Of a stretch of 64,000 bases of DNA, positions 1-9,437 are shown in pieces. The DNA comes from an uncultured Actinomycetes bacterium (GTDB lineage: Bacteria; Actinomycetota; Thermoleophilia; Miltoncostaeales; Miltoncostaeaceae). The stretch's first letter is position 1; every line of letters starts with the position of its first letter. Location of the stretch: the NCBI GenBank assembly GCA_903896045.1, contig CAITWD010000010.1, forward strand, positions 1 through 64,000. The letters are read 5' to 3'. The notes beneath the pieces were generated by a model. That model ran no database searches, had not been told where the DNA came from, and saw only the letters and a program-made list of their open reading frames with translations. Made by a program: the position numbers and the translations under genes.

Positions 1-182
1 CTTGCGGTGAATCAGCTCGTTCTTGTAGAGACCGTTGAACGATTCGGCCAGGGCGTTGTCGTAAGAATCGCCTTTGAATCCAACTGATGCCACGATGTCT
101 GCGTTGCCGAGCCGCTCGGAGTAGCGAATGCTCAAATACTGCGTTCACGCAACTCCGGCGAGTAACGGGTTGAACCTGACAT
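1..182 (-). mobile_element. Internally deleted IS3-family element remnant: OrfA N-terminus joined to OrfB C-terminal region, truncated by window edge
   Basis: Minus-strand translation of ~142..1 gives QYLSIRYSERLGNADIVASVGFKGDSYDNALAESFNGLYKNELIHRK, the conserved IS3 OrfB (DDE, YDNALAES) region. Immediately upstream, 182..132 gives MSGSTRYSPELRERSI*, typical of an IS3 OrfA start. Confidence 0.85.
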
Positions 183-330
183 AGACGCATCCTCTCAAAG
201 GATTTCGTCTCCAAGATTCCCGTCGCGATTCAGGTACCGTTCGTGAGTACCACATGCACATCTTTCGATGACTCGAGATAGATAGAGTTGCGACTCAGGT
301 GTCACCACTACCCGCGTGAGGAGAGTCCCG

Positions 331-603
331 ATGGAGCGTTTTCTCATCGTTGCGGTATTCCGCAACGGCACCAACATGGACGAGGTCTTCGCAGTACGAG
401 CCGAGGAAGCAGCACGGGTCGCCGCCCTTCGGTCTGAGGGGCGCATCGGTGCAGTGCACATCTCGCTTGCGCGCCATACGGTCTTTATCGAAGTGCTCGC
501 GGCACATGCAAAAGAGGCACAAGAGATCATCGCAACCCTCCCCATGGCGCAATGGTGGGACCTTGAGCTCTACCCCTTAATCACGCCAACAATCAGCGAG
601 TAG
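331..603 (+). CDS. Muconolactone isomerase-like / small ferredoxin-like fold protein
   Basis: ORF MERFLIVAVFRNGTNMDEVFAVRAEEAARVAALRSEG...IIATLPMAQWWDLELYPL; pattern resembles muconolactone delta-isomerase (LPLFPYMDIEVTPL). Confidence 0.6.
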   Translation: MERFLIVAVFRNGTNMDEVFAVRAEEAARVAALRSEGRIGAVHISLARHTVFIEVLAAHAKEAQEIIATLPMAQWWDLELYPLITPTISE

Positions 604-605
604 AA

Positions 606-628
606 GACGAGGCGCCCGGGCGCCCGTC
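606..628 (+). terminator. Hairpin downstream of the isomerase-like gene
   Basis: GACG-A-GGCGCC-CG-GGCGCC-CGTC inverted repeat just after the stop; no strong U-tract. Confidence 0.4.
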
Positions 629-890
629 GACGACACGCGCACGGACGCGGTCCCGCCGAGTCCTATTGGCCATTGGAACCCTTGACGAATTCTCCCGAGT
701 CAGGTCAAGTATTGAGCAACAGTTGTCTTCCGGCCATTTGCGCATGCATAGGTACGGAACCCGTGCACGATTGCGGCCGCCCGCCAGACTTCTGTGTGAC
801 GACCGATGACTGCGTATGAGTCCGATCTCGACACATCGTTATGGTGTGCCGCACATGAGAAGAAGATGTATCAGAGGGGGGGCGTGAGGC

Positions 891-1100
891 ATGTCGCTTG
901 AGCCGAATTCCTGGCAGCCCATGGCCGGGATGCCCGACGTTGATTTCTACCCCCTCATCACGCGCCCATCAATTCATTCGTCGAACTGTTACCTCATCAG
1001 CGCACGCGACGTGATCGTTGTGATTGCTCCGGGAGCGGATACGGAACAAACCAAACTCGTGAACCAGACGGTCGGGCATCTTCGGGTAGTCCCAAGATGA
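891..1100 (+). pseudogene. Truncated metallo-beta-lactamase-fold N-terminal fragment
   Basis: MAGMPDVDFYPLITRPSIHSSNCYLISARDVIVVIAPGADTEQT looks like an MBL-fold N-terminus (SSNxYLI...IDPG), but the ORF ends before any HxHxDH motif. Confidence 0.45.
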
Positions 1101-1714
1101 GCAATCCGCCATCTCCAGTCGACATGTGGGATGAGCGTTATGGGTCTCCCGACTATGCCTTCGGGACCGAACCAAATACGTTTCTGCGCGACAATATCGA
1201 CGCTCTCCCCCTCGGAGAGGTGCTGTGCGTTGCGGACGGCGAGGGGAGAAACTCGGTCTTTTTGGCCGAATCGGGACGGGCTGTATCGAGCGTAGATCTC
1301 TCGCGCGCAGGAGTCGAAAAGGCACGTCGACTGGCGGCACAGCGAGATGTCACAATCGATGCAATGGTCGGTGATCTCGTCGATGTTGATCTCGGCGATG
1401 CCCGCTGGGACGCAATCATCTCGATATTTGCGCACATGCCGTCGGCGCTCCGCAGCGATCTACACCAGCGAGTGGTGCGTGCGCTCCGACCGGGCGGCAT
1501 CTTCTTGCTCGAGGCCTACACCCCTGACCAGATTCCGCGTGGGACTGGTGGGCCCGCGGTTCCCGACAGGACGATGACTCTCAATGGCCTGCGCAAAGAG
1601 CTTGCCCCGCTGGAATTCATCCATGGAGCCGAACTCGAACGCGAGGTTGTCGAAGGCGCCTACCACACGGGACTCGCATCGGTGGTGCAGGTGATCGCCC
1701 GCAAGGCGCCCTGA
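1097..1714 (+). CDS. Class I SAM-dependent methyltransferase (TehB-like)
   Basis: MWDERYGSPDYAFGTEPN...VLCVADGEGRNSVFLAESGRAVSSVDLSRAGVEKA...ALRPGGIFLLEAYTP; classic methyltransferase motifs. Confidence 0.88.
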   Translation: MSNPPSPVDMWDERYGSPDYAFGTEPNTFLRDNIDALPLGEVLCVADGEGRNSVFLAESGRAVSSVDLSRAGVEKARRLAAQRDVTIDAMVGDLVDVDLGDARWDAIISIFAHMPSALRSDLHQRVVRALRPGGIFLLEAYTPDQIPRGTGGPAVPDRTMTLNGLRKELAPLEFIHGAELEREVVEGAYHTGLASVVQVIARKAP

Positions 1715-1758
1715 GGACCATGTACCGCGACCGTGTCGACGCGTCGCGCAACCTGCAT

Positions 1759-1790
1759 GTGTGGGCTGGCGCCACAGCACCAGCCCACAC
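1759..1790. terminator. Bidirectional terminator-like hairpin between convergent genes
   Basis: Perfect 11-bp inverted repeat GTGTGGGCTGG / CCAGCCCACAC between convergent ORFs. Confidence 0.6.
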
Positions 1791-1797
1791 CACATGA

Positions 1798-2886
1798 TCA
1801 GTCTCCCCAGCCCCCCCATGAGTGTGGGTTTCCGAACAATCCAGTACCACTTCCAAACGCCTGGTTCTGCCCACTGTTTCCGGCACCTGCACCAAAGCCT
1901 GATGTGTTCCCGTCCGCAACCTCAGGAGGCGTATTTGCCTGCTGCGGGGTGGCATTGGCCGAACCGACCATCAAGGAGTAGGTCCCGTCACCCAACGCGT
2001 AGACCTCGAGTTGCACCTCGTCGCCCGGGGAAAAACTTGTGACACCCACTGAGCTCGGAATGTGCACCGTAAAGCCGAGCGTCGTTCCCCCGCTTGAATT
2101 GGTGACCAGGAGCGTTCCTTGGCTCGTGTCAATGGCAGAAACGGTGCCCTCAATCGAGAGCGGCTGCACGAGGGTGTAGGTCCCATCGCCATTGTCGACA
2201 GCAAGAAGTACCACCACCTCATTGAGCTGATACTGAGAGATATCAATGCCCGCTGGCGCGATCACCGTCACATCGGTTGGCGTTCCTGCGTTGTCGATAC
2301 TCACGACCATGGTGTTGTGGCTCGTGCCAAGCGCAATGACCTGTACAACCCCGCTCAGCAGCCCAGGAATCCCAATCTGGGGCGCGGTGACATCTTGCAG
2401 CCAGGTGGCAATAAGATCACCATGGTGGCCCACGCGCACAATTGCCTGCACGGTCGCACCAACCTGCGGCAGCGCCCCAACCGACTCAGGAATGCGCATC
2501 ACAAAGGTCGTTCCCGTCGCGCCGATGGCAACTTGGTGGTGGCCAAGCACCGCGACAACCACACCATTGATGCGCGTTGTTGTTGCGTGACCGATTCCCG
2601 TCAATGTCCCGGAATATGTGCCATTGGCCAATGGCGTTACGTGAGATGCGGTCACGGTCGTTCCCGCAGCAACCTTGCGTGACACATGGACGGCGACTAA
2701 CGCCCCACCCGCACGTGCCACCGTTGCGGTGTGCGACTGCCCCCGCCAATTCACAACTGTGCCGTACGCCGCCGCGTGGTGCTTGGTGTGATGTGTGGCC
2801 TGGTGCGTGGCGTGATGCGCCGGTTGCGCAACCGCCAATCCGGCCGGTACACACAGCGCAATCTGCGCAACCGCAGCGATGATCAT
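1798..2886 (-). CDS. Secreted protein with repeated OB/DUF5666-like segments and His-rich N-terminus
   Basis: MIIAAVAQIALCVPAGLAVAQPA signal peptide, then HHATHQATHHTKHHAAAYG and repeated GxVxxI..GTLLVT-type segments. Confidence 0.6.
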   Translation of the reverse strand: MIIAAVAQIALCVPAGLAVAQPAHHATHQATHHTKHHAAAYGTVVNWRGQSHTATVARAGGALVAVHVSRKVAAGTTVTASHVTPLANGTYSGTLTGIGHATTTRINGVVVAVLGHHQVAIGATGTTFVMRIPESVGALPQVGATVQAIVRVGHHGDLIATWLQDVTAPQIGIPGLLSGVVQVIALGTSHNTMVVSIDNAGTPTDVTVIAPAGIDISQYQLNEVVVLLAVDNGDGTYTLVQPLSIEGTVSAIDTSQGTLLVTNSSGGTTLGFTVHIPSSVGVTSFSPGDEVQLEVYALGDGTYSLMVGSANATPQQANTPPEVADGNTSGFGAGAGNSGQNQAFGSGTGLFGNPHSWGGWGD

Positions 2887-3189
2887 TCCCCGACGAATCA
2901 ACTCACGTCCTCCTGATGCAATGTCAATGTCTGCCCGCAGGCTTCCGAGGCATCGACACAAGGGGGAAAAACCTGAAGAGCTATCGCGATACAAATATTG
3001 CGTCAGGCATCATGGCCATCCTTCGACGGTGTCATCCCGCCAGAATGATCGCGCCAGCGCATCCAGATCTACCGGGACCATCGATACCAGAGTTGTAGGG
3101 CGATCTGCGATACCGTGAGGCGTATCTATGACGAGCTGCCAGACGCGCACCCCATCCGCCTGCACCAGATCCCAGACGACGGGGCAGTC

Positions 3190-5025
3190 ATGAGCTGTTC
3201 ATCGCAGGCGCGGAGGGCCGCACTCCTTATGGGCGCAGGCGTGCTGTTGGCCGGATGCATCATTACCGGCAGTGCGCACGCTGGGCCCGCACCGATCGCG
3301 TACACGGTCACCAGCTGTGAAGGGACACGTGCGAGCGGAACCTTGCCCGACGTCATCGCGGCCGCCAATAGCGCGTCCACCGGGCCCGGATTTGCGGCGA
3401 AGATCACATTTTCGGCGACCTGCAACCTTGCGCATACCATCTCACTGAACGGCCCACTCATCCTGGCAAATAGCGGCACGTACACCATTATTGGCAACGG
3501 CCAAGATCAGACGCTCATTGATGGCAGCGGTGGGTCGGTGTTCGCCATCTCCGGTGGGGCACACGTCGCCCTGAGCGGCATGACACTGCTGAATGGTCAG
3601 GGAATTCAGATGAGCAATGCGGCCACCCTGAGTGTCGACGATGCGGCCACCCTGAGTGTCGACCATCTGACCTTTTCCACATCGATCGGCAATGCCATCG
3701 CCGCCACGAAAACAAGTACCGGCGCGCTTTCGGTGAGCAATTCGCAGTTTTTGAATAGCTCAGGGTCCCAGTCTGGTGGAGCAATCAGTGATGCGGGCTC
3801 GGGGAGCGCCACGGTAACCAACTCCACCTTTTCATCCAACAGCGCAACAACCAATGGCGGCGCCATTGATATCTCCGGGGCGGCGACCATGCAGGTGAGC
3901 GGCGCAACCTTCGACCACAACACCGCCACTTCTGGACCGGGGGGTGCGATCGAGATTGCAAAACAGGCGAGCGTCACCGTCACGCGTACAACATTTTTCG
4001 CGAATAGCGCAGCATCGGCAGGGAGTGCAATTGACAACTCCGCGGGCGGCGCACTCATCCTCGAGCACACGACATTTCTTGGCAACACCGGAGTCGGCGC
4101 AGCAATTGCGGCGACGGGCAACACGCAGCTTGCAGGGAGCGTCCTTGCCGGTAACAGCGGTGGCGATTGCAGTGGCACCATCACCGATGGTGGCTTCAAT
4201 ATCTCCGACGACCTCTCGTGCAATTGGCCCTCGAGTGGCACAAGTAGTGCCGATCTATCGAGCACGCCATCGCTGGTCTCGACCTTCGGACCGCTCCAAG
4301 ATAACGGTGGCGTGACCCGCACTCTGCGTCCACTCCCGGGGAGCCCGGTGATCGGAAAAATTCCCGTGAATGCCACGGTTCTCATTGACGCAATCAACGT
4401 GCCTGCGTGTCCGTCAACCGATCAACGCGGCGCGACGACCCCCGGCCCATGCGATATCGGTGCGACGCTCGGGCAGGTTCCGATCACCATCACCGCTGCA
4501 CCAAGCAGCAAAACCTACAACGGGAACGACGTCGCACCCGGGGTCCCGCAATTGACTGCAGGGCATCTCTTTGCAGGCGACGCGATTCATATCGATCACC
4601 TCGTCTGCGCACAGCATTTCAATGCGATCTCACCGATACTCGCGACTCAGACAAATGCGGTATGTGCGGTCATCGATGGCGCCGGCATCAATGCAACATC
4701 ACGGTATGCCATCACGTATGTCGCGGGCGTGGGCAGTGTTCGACCGAACATTATTCACCTGTCGAGTGCGACACCACGTACGGGAAGTTCCCTGCGATTC
4801 ATGGTTGTCGGCCTGACTCCGCACCAACTCATCACCATTCGATGCGCATCACGGCGCCTGACACTCACACGGGTATTCCGTGCCCAGGCGAGCTATCAAT
4901 CCATTGGGCTCCTGCTCAAAACCCGCAATGCCAAAAAGATCCCGCGTGGGCACTACACACTCACTCTCACAATTCGCAGCGGTGCACAGGTCGCCTCAAC
5001 CACTCTTGAGTTGCGGGTCATCTGA
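3190..5025 (+). CDS. Secreted right-handed beta-helix protein (choice-of-anchor Q type) with MBG-like C-terminal region
   Basis: MSCSSQARRAALLMGAGVLLAGC...GSAHAGPAP export signal; repeated NSTFSSNSATTNGGAI / TTFxGNTG motifs; SKTYNGNDVAPG resembles MBG domains. Confidence 0.72.
   Translation: MSCSSQARRAALLMGAGVLLAGCIITGSAHAGPAPIAYTVTSCEGTRASGTLPDVIAAANSASTGPGFAAKITFSATCNLAHTISLNGPLILANSGTYTIIGNGQDQTLIDGSGGSVFAISGGAHVALSGMTLLNGQGIQMSNAATLSVDDAATLSVDHLTFSTSIGNAIAATKTSTGALSVSNSQFLNSSGSQSGGAISDAGSGSATVTNSTFSSNSATTNGGAIDISGAATMQVSGATFDHNTATSGPGGAIEIAKQASVTVTRTTFFANSAASAGSAIDNSAGGALILEHTTFLGNTGVGAAIAATGNTQLAGSVLAGNSGGDCSGTITDGGFNISDDLSCNWPSSGTSSADLSSTPSLVSTFGPLQDNGGVTRTLRPLPGSPVIGKIPVNATVLIDAINVPACPSTDQRGATTPGPCDIGATLGQVPITITAAPSSKTYNGNDVAPGVPQLTAGHLFAGDAIHIDHLVCAQHFNAISPILATQTNAVCAVIDGAGINATSRYAITYVAGVGSVRPNIIHLSSATPRTGSSLRFMVVGLTPHQLITIRCASRRLTLTRVFRAQASYQSIGLLLKTRNAKKIPRGHYTLTLTIRSGAQVASTTLELRVI
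3619..3666 (+). repeat. 24-bp in-frame tandem duplication
   Basis: gcggccaccctgagtgtcgacgat (3619-3642) followed by gcggccaccctgagtgtcgaccat (3643-3666), one mismatch; encodes AATLSVDD/AATLSVDH. Confidence 0.97.
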
Positions 5026-5087
5026 CGTTCTGCTCGAGGCAGGTCGCACAGCCGGACCAGGCGTACTGACTGCTAGCCTCATAGCCT

Positions 5088-6185
5088 ATGGCTGATCTCG
5101 CACCGCTCTCGCAACGAGAACGACGTCTGCGTCGCGCCTTGATTGCGACCTCGCTCGCCGCAGCCACAATGGTGCTCGTTGTCGGTGGTGTGATCTTTTT
5201 TTGGATCACCTACATTCTTCCTACACAACCTGATCCATTTACGCGTGGGCCGTATCTCGTTCACGTCGGGACGACGACCGCGACTCTTCGCTGGCAGATC
5301 CCCGGCAACACCCCTGTCGACATCGTCGCCACAACACCCGATGGGCGCACGATTGACTCGACAACGGGTCACTTGAGCGGACTCACTCCCGGCACACGGC
5401 AGGGATGGGTCGCAGTCGTCGGCGGAGTAGCGCGCGCCGCCGGGACACTCACCACCGCACCGACTGATCCGTCGAGCGTCATACGGTTTACGGTCTTTGG
5501 TGACTACGGCGCGGGCAGTGACGCGGAGTGGGCAGTCGGACGAGTCGCCGCCGCCCAGGAGCCTGCATTTACCGTTGCGCCGGGCGACAACACCTACCTG
5601 GCATCCGCACCGGTGCTCTTTGACCACAACATCTTTGCCCCGATGCGCAGCCTGCTGGCCCAAGGGCCTTTTATCGCGACATTGGGCGAACATGATCTGG
5701 CCTATTTCGGTGGCGTGGCAATCGCCAACGCCCTCGGGCTTCCCAACGGGGGCCAACACTACGTTGCCAACTACGGACGCCTGCGATTTATTGTCCTCGG
5801 CCTCGAAGCGACCGCCGCTGATGTTCCATTTATTCAAACCGCTCTCGCAGTACCGGGCGCCCAACATGTCTACATCGTCGTACACAGGCCCCCATCACCA
5901 GGAAACCCGATCTACGCAGTCGCACGCGGCCATGTCACCGCAATTCTCGCAGGGCATCTGCATCGATATGAGCGTCGCATTGTCGATGGGGTACTGCTCA
6001 TGACGGTCGGCACCGGTGGTGCACCGCGCTCAAGTAATGATGCGCTTACCCCGCGATCGCACGACGCGATCTCATCACTTGCGAGTTATGGCGTTGTGCG
6101 GATTGACGATGGCCCGCATCGGGTCGTCATGAGCTTTCTGGATACCACCGGTCGGGTGCGCGATCGCGTCGTCGTTCCATCGTGA
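5088..6185 (+). CDS. Metallophosphoesterase, purple-acid-phosphatase-like, N-terminal membrane anchor
   Basis: N-terminal TM, FnIII-like segment, FGDYG...PGDNTY...GEHD...AGHLHRYER motifs. Confidence 0.78.
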   Translation: MADLAPLSQRERRLRRALIATSLAAATMVLVVGGVIFFWITYILPTQPDPFTRGPYLVHVGTTTATLRWQIPGNTPVDIVATTPDGRTIDSTTGHLSGLTPGTRQGWVAVVGGVARAAGTLTTAPTDPSSVIRFTVFGDYGAGSDAEWAVGRVAAAQEPAFTVAPGDNTYLASAPVLFDHNIFAPMRSLLAQGPFIATLGEHDLAYFGGVAIANALGLPNGGQHYVANYGRLRFIVLGLEATAADVPFIQTALAVPGAQHVYIVVHRPPSPGNPIYAVARGHVTAILAGHLHRYERRIVDGVLLMTVGTGGAPRSSNDALTPRSHDAISSLASYGVVRIDDGPHRVVMSFLDTTGRVRDRVVVPS

Positions 6186-6514
6186 AACGTCTTGGCGTCA
6201 TCCTGATCGTGGCGAACCTGCTTGGGACAATTGCCGTTCCGGTTCTGGGTGTCCCAAGTGCATTTCTGGTGCTTGGCGTGGCCGCACTCATCCTATGGTT
6301 CGTCGGAATTGGGGCGGCGGCGGCCTGTGTCGTACCCGCTCGCCCGCGACAGGGAATCGCCGCACTCATCGCAGCAACACTTGGGGTCCCCATGATCCTG
6401 GCCTATGGATTCGCCCCGCTCTGGGGAGCAACTGGCGCGATCTGTGGACTCGTAGTGATGGGTTTGTGGCCGACACGACGGGGCCGCATCGCAGTTCCGC
6501 AGACCTCTCGCTGA
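6182..6514 (+). CDS. Small multi-spanning membrane protein, hypothetical
   Basis: ATGA overlap with upstream gene; hydrophobic MKRLGVILIVANLLGTIAVPVLGVPSAFLVLGVAALILWF. Confidence 0.6.
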   Translation: MKRLGVILIVANLLGTIAVPVLGVPSAFLVLGVAALILWFVGIGAAAACVVPARPRQGIAALIAATLGVPMILAYGFAPLWGATGAICGLVVMGLWPTRRGRIAVPQTSR

Positions 6515-6515
6515 C

Positions 6516-7166
6516 CTACCCCACCAAGGCCCGAATATCGGCGGCAAGTCCCGCGACCGGTACCGCCGCCGCGTCGAGGTTGTTGTAGGCCGCAACCTCT
6601 TGCCCCTTGGCGTCGACCTCGTAGAGCACCGATGAGTGGTCGACATTCCTGGTGACAACATGGGTCACTGGATTCGTGGTGGTGCTGGCGTGCACCCGGA
6701 TGCCCCATTGCTGCCACATCGGCGCCAAGGTCGCCTCAGACCCAATGATGTAGTGCATACGACCCGTCAAGTGGTGTCGAGAAAGAAAGCTCGTCACTGC
6801 CCCAGGCGTGTCACCGACCGGGTCGACCGACACTGCAATGACGTCGATCTTTGCGGCAGTCGCCGGACCGACCTGATCAAGCGCTGCGGCGATTTGGGAT
6901 GCAGTGAGTGGACACACATCGGTGCAATGGGTCCAGAAAAAAGTTACCAACGCCGGACGGCCAGGCGAGGGAATAGTAATCAGATTTCCGCTCTGATCAC
7001 GGCCCACAATCGCAGGGGCAAGAACCGGGGACGGCAGCGGAGTCGCATGCAGCGCGTGCGCATCCGAGTGAGATGTGCGCACGATGATCGTCCCGACCGC
7101 AATCGCAATCACCGAGAGGATACCGGCGGCAATACCGACGGCACGACGAGAATCTCTTGTGGACAT
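6516..7166 (-). CDS. SCO1/SenC/PrrC family copper chaperone-like protein
   Basis: TM anchor, FFWTHCTDVCPLT (CxxxC) and NVDHSSVLYEVD conserved His motif. Confidence 0.88.
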   Translation of the reverse strand: MSTRDSRRAVGIAAGILSVIAIAVGTIIVRTSHSDAHALHATPLPSPVLAPAIVGRDQSGNLITIPSPGRPALVTFFWTHCTDVCPLTASQIAAALDQVGPATAAKIDVIAVSVDPVGDTPGAVTSFLSRHHLTGRMHYIIGSEATLAPMWQQWGIRVHASTTTNPVTHVVTRNVDHSSVLYEVDAKGQEVAAYNNLDAAAVPVAGLAADIRALVG

Positions 7167-7332
7167 CACGAACAGCTTACGCCGACATACGTCGTCACAC
7201 CTGTAGGGCAATCGTCTCTGCTGCACCAGCTCATGCGCAGGGCAGACGCATGGCCACTATTGTCTGTGCATCATCGGAATCGGACCGCCCACCGGCATGG
7301 TCTTCAGAATCGCTCATTGAGGTAGTACGCGT

Positions 7333-7992
7333 ATGAGTCGCACACCCGCTACCCCTCGTCATGCACAGGCCATCCGCCGGTGCCTGGGAGTGATGATGAT
7401 GGTCGGGGGGCTCTTTGTGTGGGTCGGAACCGCCACCGCGCATGTCGAGGTGTTGCCATCGATCGCCCAGATCGGGACCCCTACCGAATTCACCGTGCAA
7501 GTCCCTACCGAGCGCAATCTGCCAACGACATCCGTGCGCGTGATGTTTCCATCCCGGGTCACGGTCTACAGCTTCCAAGTCCCGCCTCCAGGATTCACCG
7601 TCACCCCGATCTACGCATCAAACCAATCGATTATCGGGGCAACATTTCGTGGAGTTATCCCGCCGGGGCAGTACCAGCATTTTCACTTCCTTGGTACCCC
7701 AACAGCTCTCGGCCAAACTCTCTGGCCTGCGTACCAAACCTATGCCGATGGCAAGGTCGCACTGTGGACCGGAGCACCGGTGGCCCGCGGGGTCGATCCA
7801 CCCGACACCCAGGTTCCCGGACCCACGAGTGCAGTCACAATTTCACCGAAGTCGGGATCCAGCCAGACCACCTCCAATGCCGCCCTTTGGATCGGTCTGA
7901 GCGCGGGCGTGCTTGCAATCGCAGCTCTCGTGCTTGCAGGGCTCGGATGGTCGCGCCGCCCGGTGCACCTCCTCGATGACGACACGCCCTAA
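7333..7992 (+). CDS. YcnI-like protein (DUF1775)
   Basis: Signal peptide ending ATAHVEVLPS; TEFTVQVPTERN.PTTSVRVMFP...; C-terminal TM. Confidence 0.85.
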   Translation: MSRTPATPRHAQAIRRCLGVMMMVGGLFVWVGTATAHVEVLPSIAQIGTPTEFTVQVPTERNLPTTSVRVMFPSRVTVYSFQVPPPGFTVTPIYASNQSIIGATFRGVIPPGQYQHFHFLGTPTALGQTLWPAYQTYADGKVALWTGAPVARGVDPPDTQVPGPTSAVTISPKSGSSQTTSNAALWIGLSAGVLAIAALVLAGLGWSRRPVHLLDDDTP

Positions 7993-9437
7993 TGAGCCCA
8001 CGCGGACACCGATCAAAGGTGGCTCGGCTCTGGATCGCGCTTGCGGGGGCGCTCCTTCTCATGCTCCCGGCAATTGCCAGCGCCCACGCAATACTCATCG
8101 CAAGTACCCCGACACTTGGCGCAGCCACCCCGACATCTCCGCCCGAAATCCGGCTGCAATTCTCAGAGGCCATCACGCTCCTGAATCCCGCCAACGATTG
8201 CCAAGTGGTCAATCATCTCGGGGGCTCGGTCGAGTCAGGTCCGTGTCATATCAACCCCACAAACGTCAGAGAACTCGACGCACCGCTGATCCCAGGGCTC
8301 GCACCTGGGACCTACACGGTGCGCTATCGGGTGGTCAGCGCAGACTCACATGTCGTGGGCGCCGCCGTGGCATTCGCGATTGGCAATGGCCCGGTTGGAC
8401 TCCCCTATCTAGGTAACCGCCCCGCCCAGGGGCCGAGCGAGACGAGTCTCTGGGAAACGAGTGCCCGATTCTTCGAGATACTCGGCATCTGCGGGCTCGT
8501 TTCGGTCCTGGCGTTTCGTTGGCTGATTTGGGGTCCCGCCTGGGGGCCGCGTCGCAGACAGAGCTCGTACACCATGCAGGAACGCACTGCCGCGCGTGGC
8601 TGGGGGCATGATTTTTTTTGGACCACCTTCAGCGCTGTTGCACTCGGGGCAATGCTGGCTGAGGCCTACATGCTCGTCGTCTACACGGCGACGGTCCTCG
8701 GCACCAGCGTCGCGGGTGCTGCGGGAGATACCTCGGGTATTGGCAGCGTCCTGTCAGGGACCCGCTTTGGATCGCTCATGCAATTTCGCGGGGCGCTCCT
8801 GTTTGTGATCTTTGCAATTGGCGCCTGGCAATTTCTTTCTGAATCCGCAGACACGGCACCTGCCCCAACCGGGAGGGTGATTCCCGGAGTCCTGATGGGG
8901 GTGCTCTCAATTGGCGTCCTCTTTGGGCTCTCCTCCCAAGGGCATGCCTCGCAAGCCCCACTCACGCTCTTGCAAGAGGGCGCAGATGTCATTCACCTGG
9001 GTGCGGCAGCGATCTGGATTGGCGGGCTCGCCTGGACCGTGGTCACCGTGTGGCGACTCCCCCATGCCGCGCCAGCCGCAGGTCCTGCCATAGCGACCGA
9101 TGTGCTCGCACAATTTTCACGGATTGCCCTCATCAGCGTGGGTGCGCTCATTGCAACCGGTGTGATCCGCACGCTTGGTGAGCTCTCGTCGCCCGCGCAA
9201 TTATGGAGCACCACCTATGGGGTCCTCATCCTCATCAAGGTGGGGCTCCTTGCGATCGCAGGGATAATTGCGCTGCGCAATCGTCGCATCACCCACGCGC
9301 TCGAGAGGCACACAACACCCCACCAGGCGGCATTACGCACAGTGCGTAATGCCGCGCTCGTGGAGATCACCGTCGCGATTGCGATCGTGGTGGTCGCCGC
9401 GTTGCTCGTCGCGGAAATCCCTGGGCGGGTGGGCTAA
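7992..9437 (+). CDS. CopC-CopD fusion copper resistance protein (YcnJ-like)
   Basis: CopC domain starting at HAILIASTPTLGA...DSHVVGAAVAFAIG followed by an 8-TM CopD domain (HLGAAAIWIGGLAW). Confidence 0.9.
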   Translation: MSPRGHRSKVARLWIALAGALLLMLPAIASAHAILIASTPTLGAATPTSPPEIRLQFSEAITLLNPANDCQVVNHLGGSVESGPCHINPTNVRELDAPLIPGLAPGTYTVRYRVVSADSHVVGAAVAFAIGNGPVGLPYLGNRPAQGPSETSLWETSARFFEILGICGLVSVLAFRWLIWGPAWGPRRRQSSYTMQERTAARGWGHDFFWTTFSAVALGAMLAEAYMLVVYTATVLGTSVAGAAGDTSGIGSVLSGTRFGSLMQFRGALLFVIFAIGAWQFLSESADTAPAPTGRVIPGVLMGVLSIGVLFGLSSQGHASQAPLTLLQEGADVIHLGAAAIWIGGLAWTVVTVWRLPHAAPAAGPAIATDVLAQFSRIALISVGALIATGVIRTLGELSSPAQLWSTTYGVLILIKVGLLAIAGIIALRNRRITHALERHTTPHQAALRTVRNAALVEITVAIAIVVVAALLVAEIPGRVG

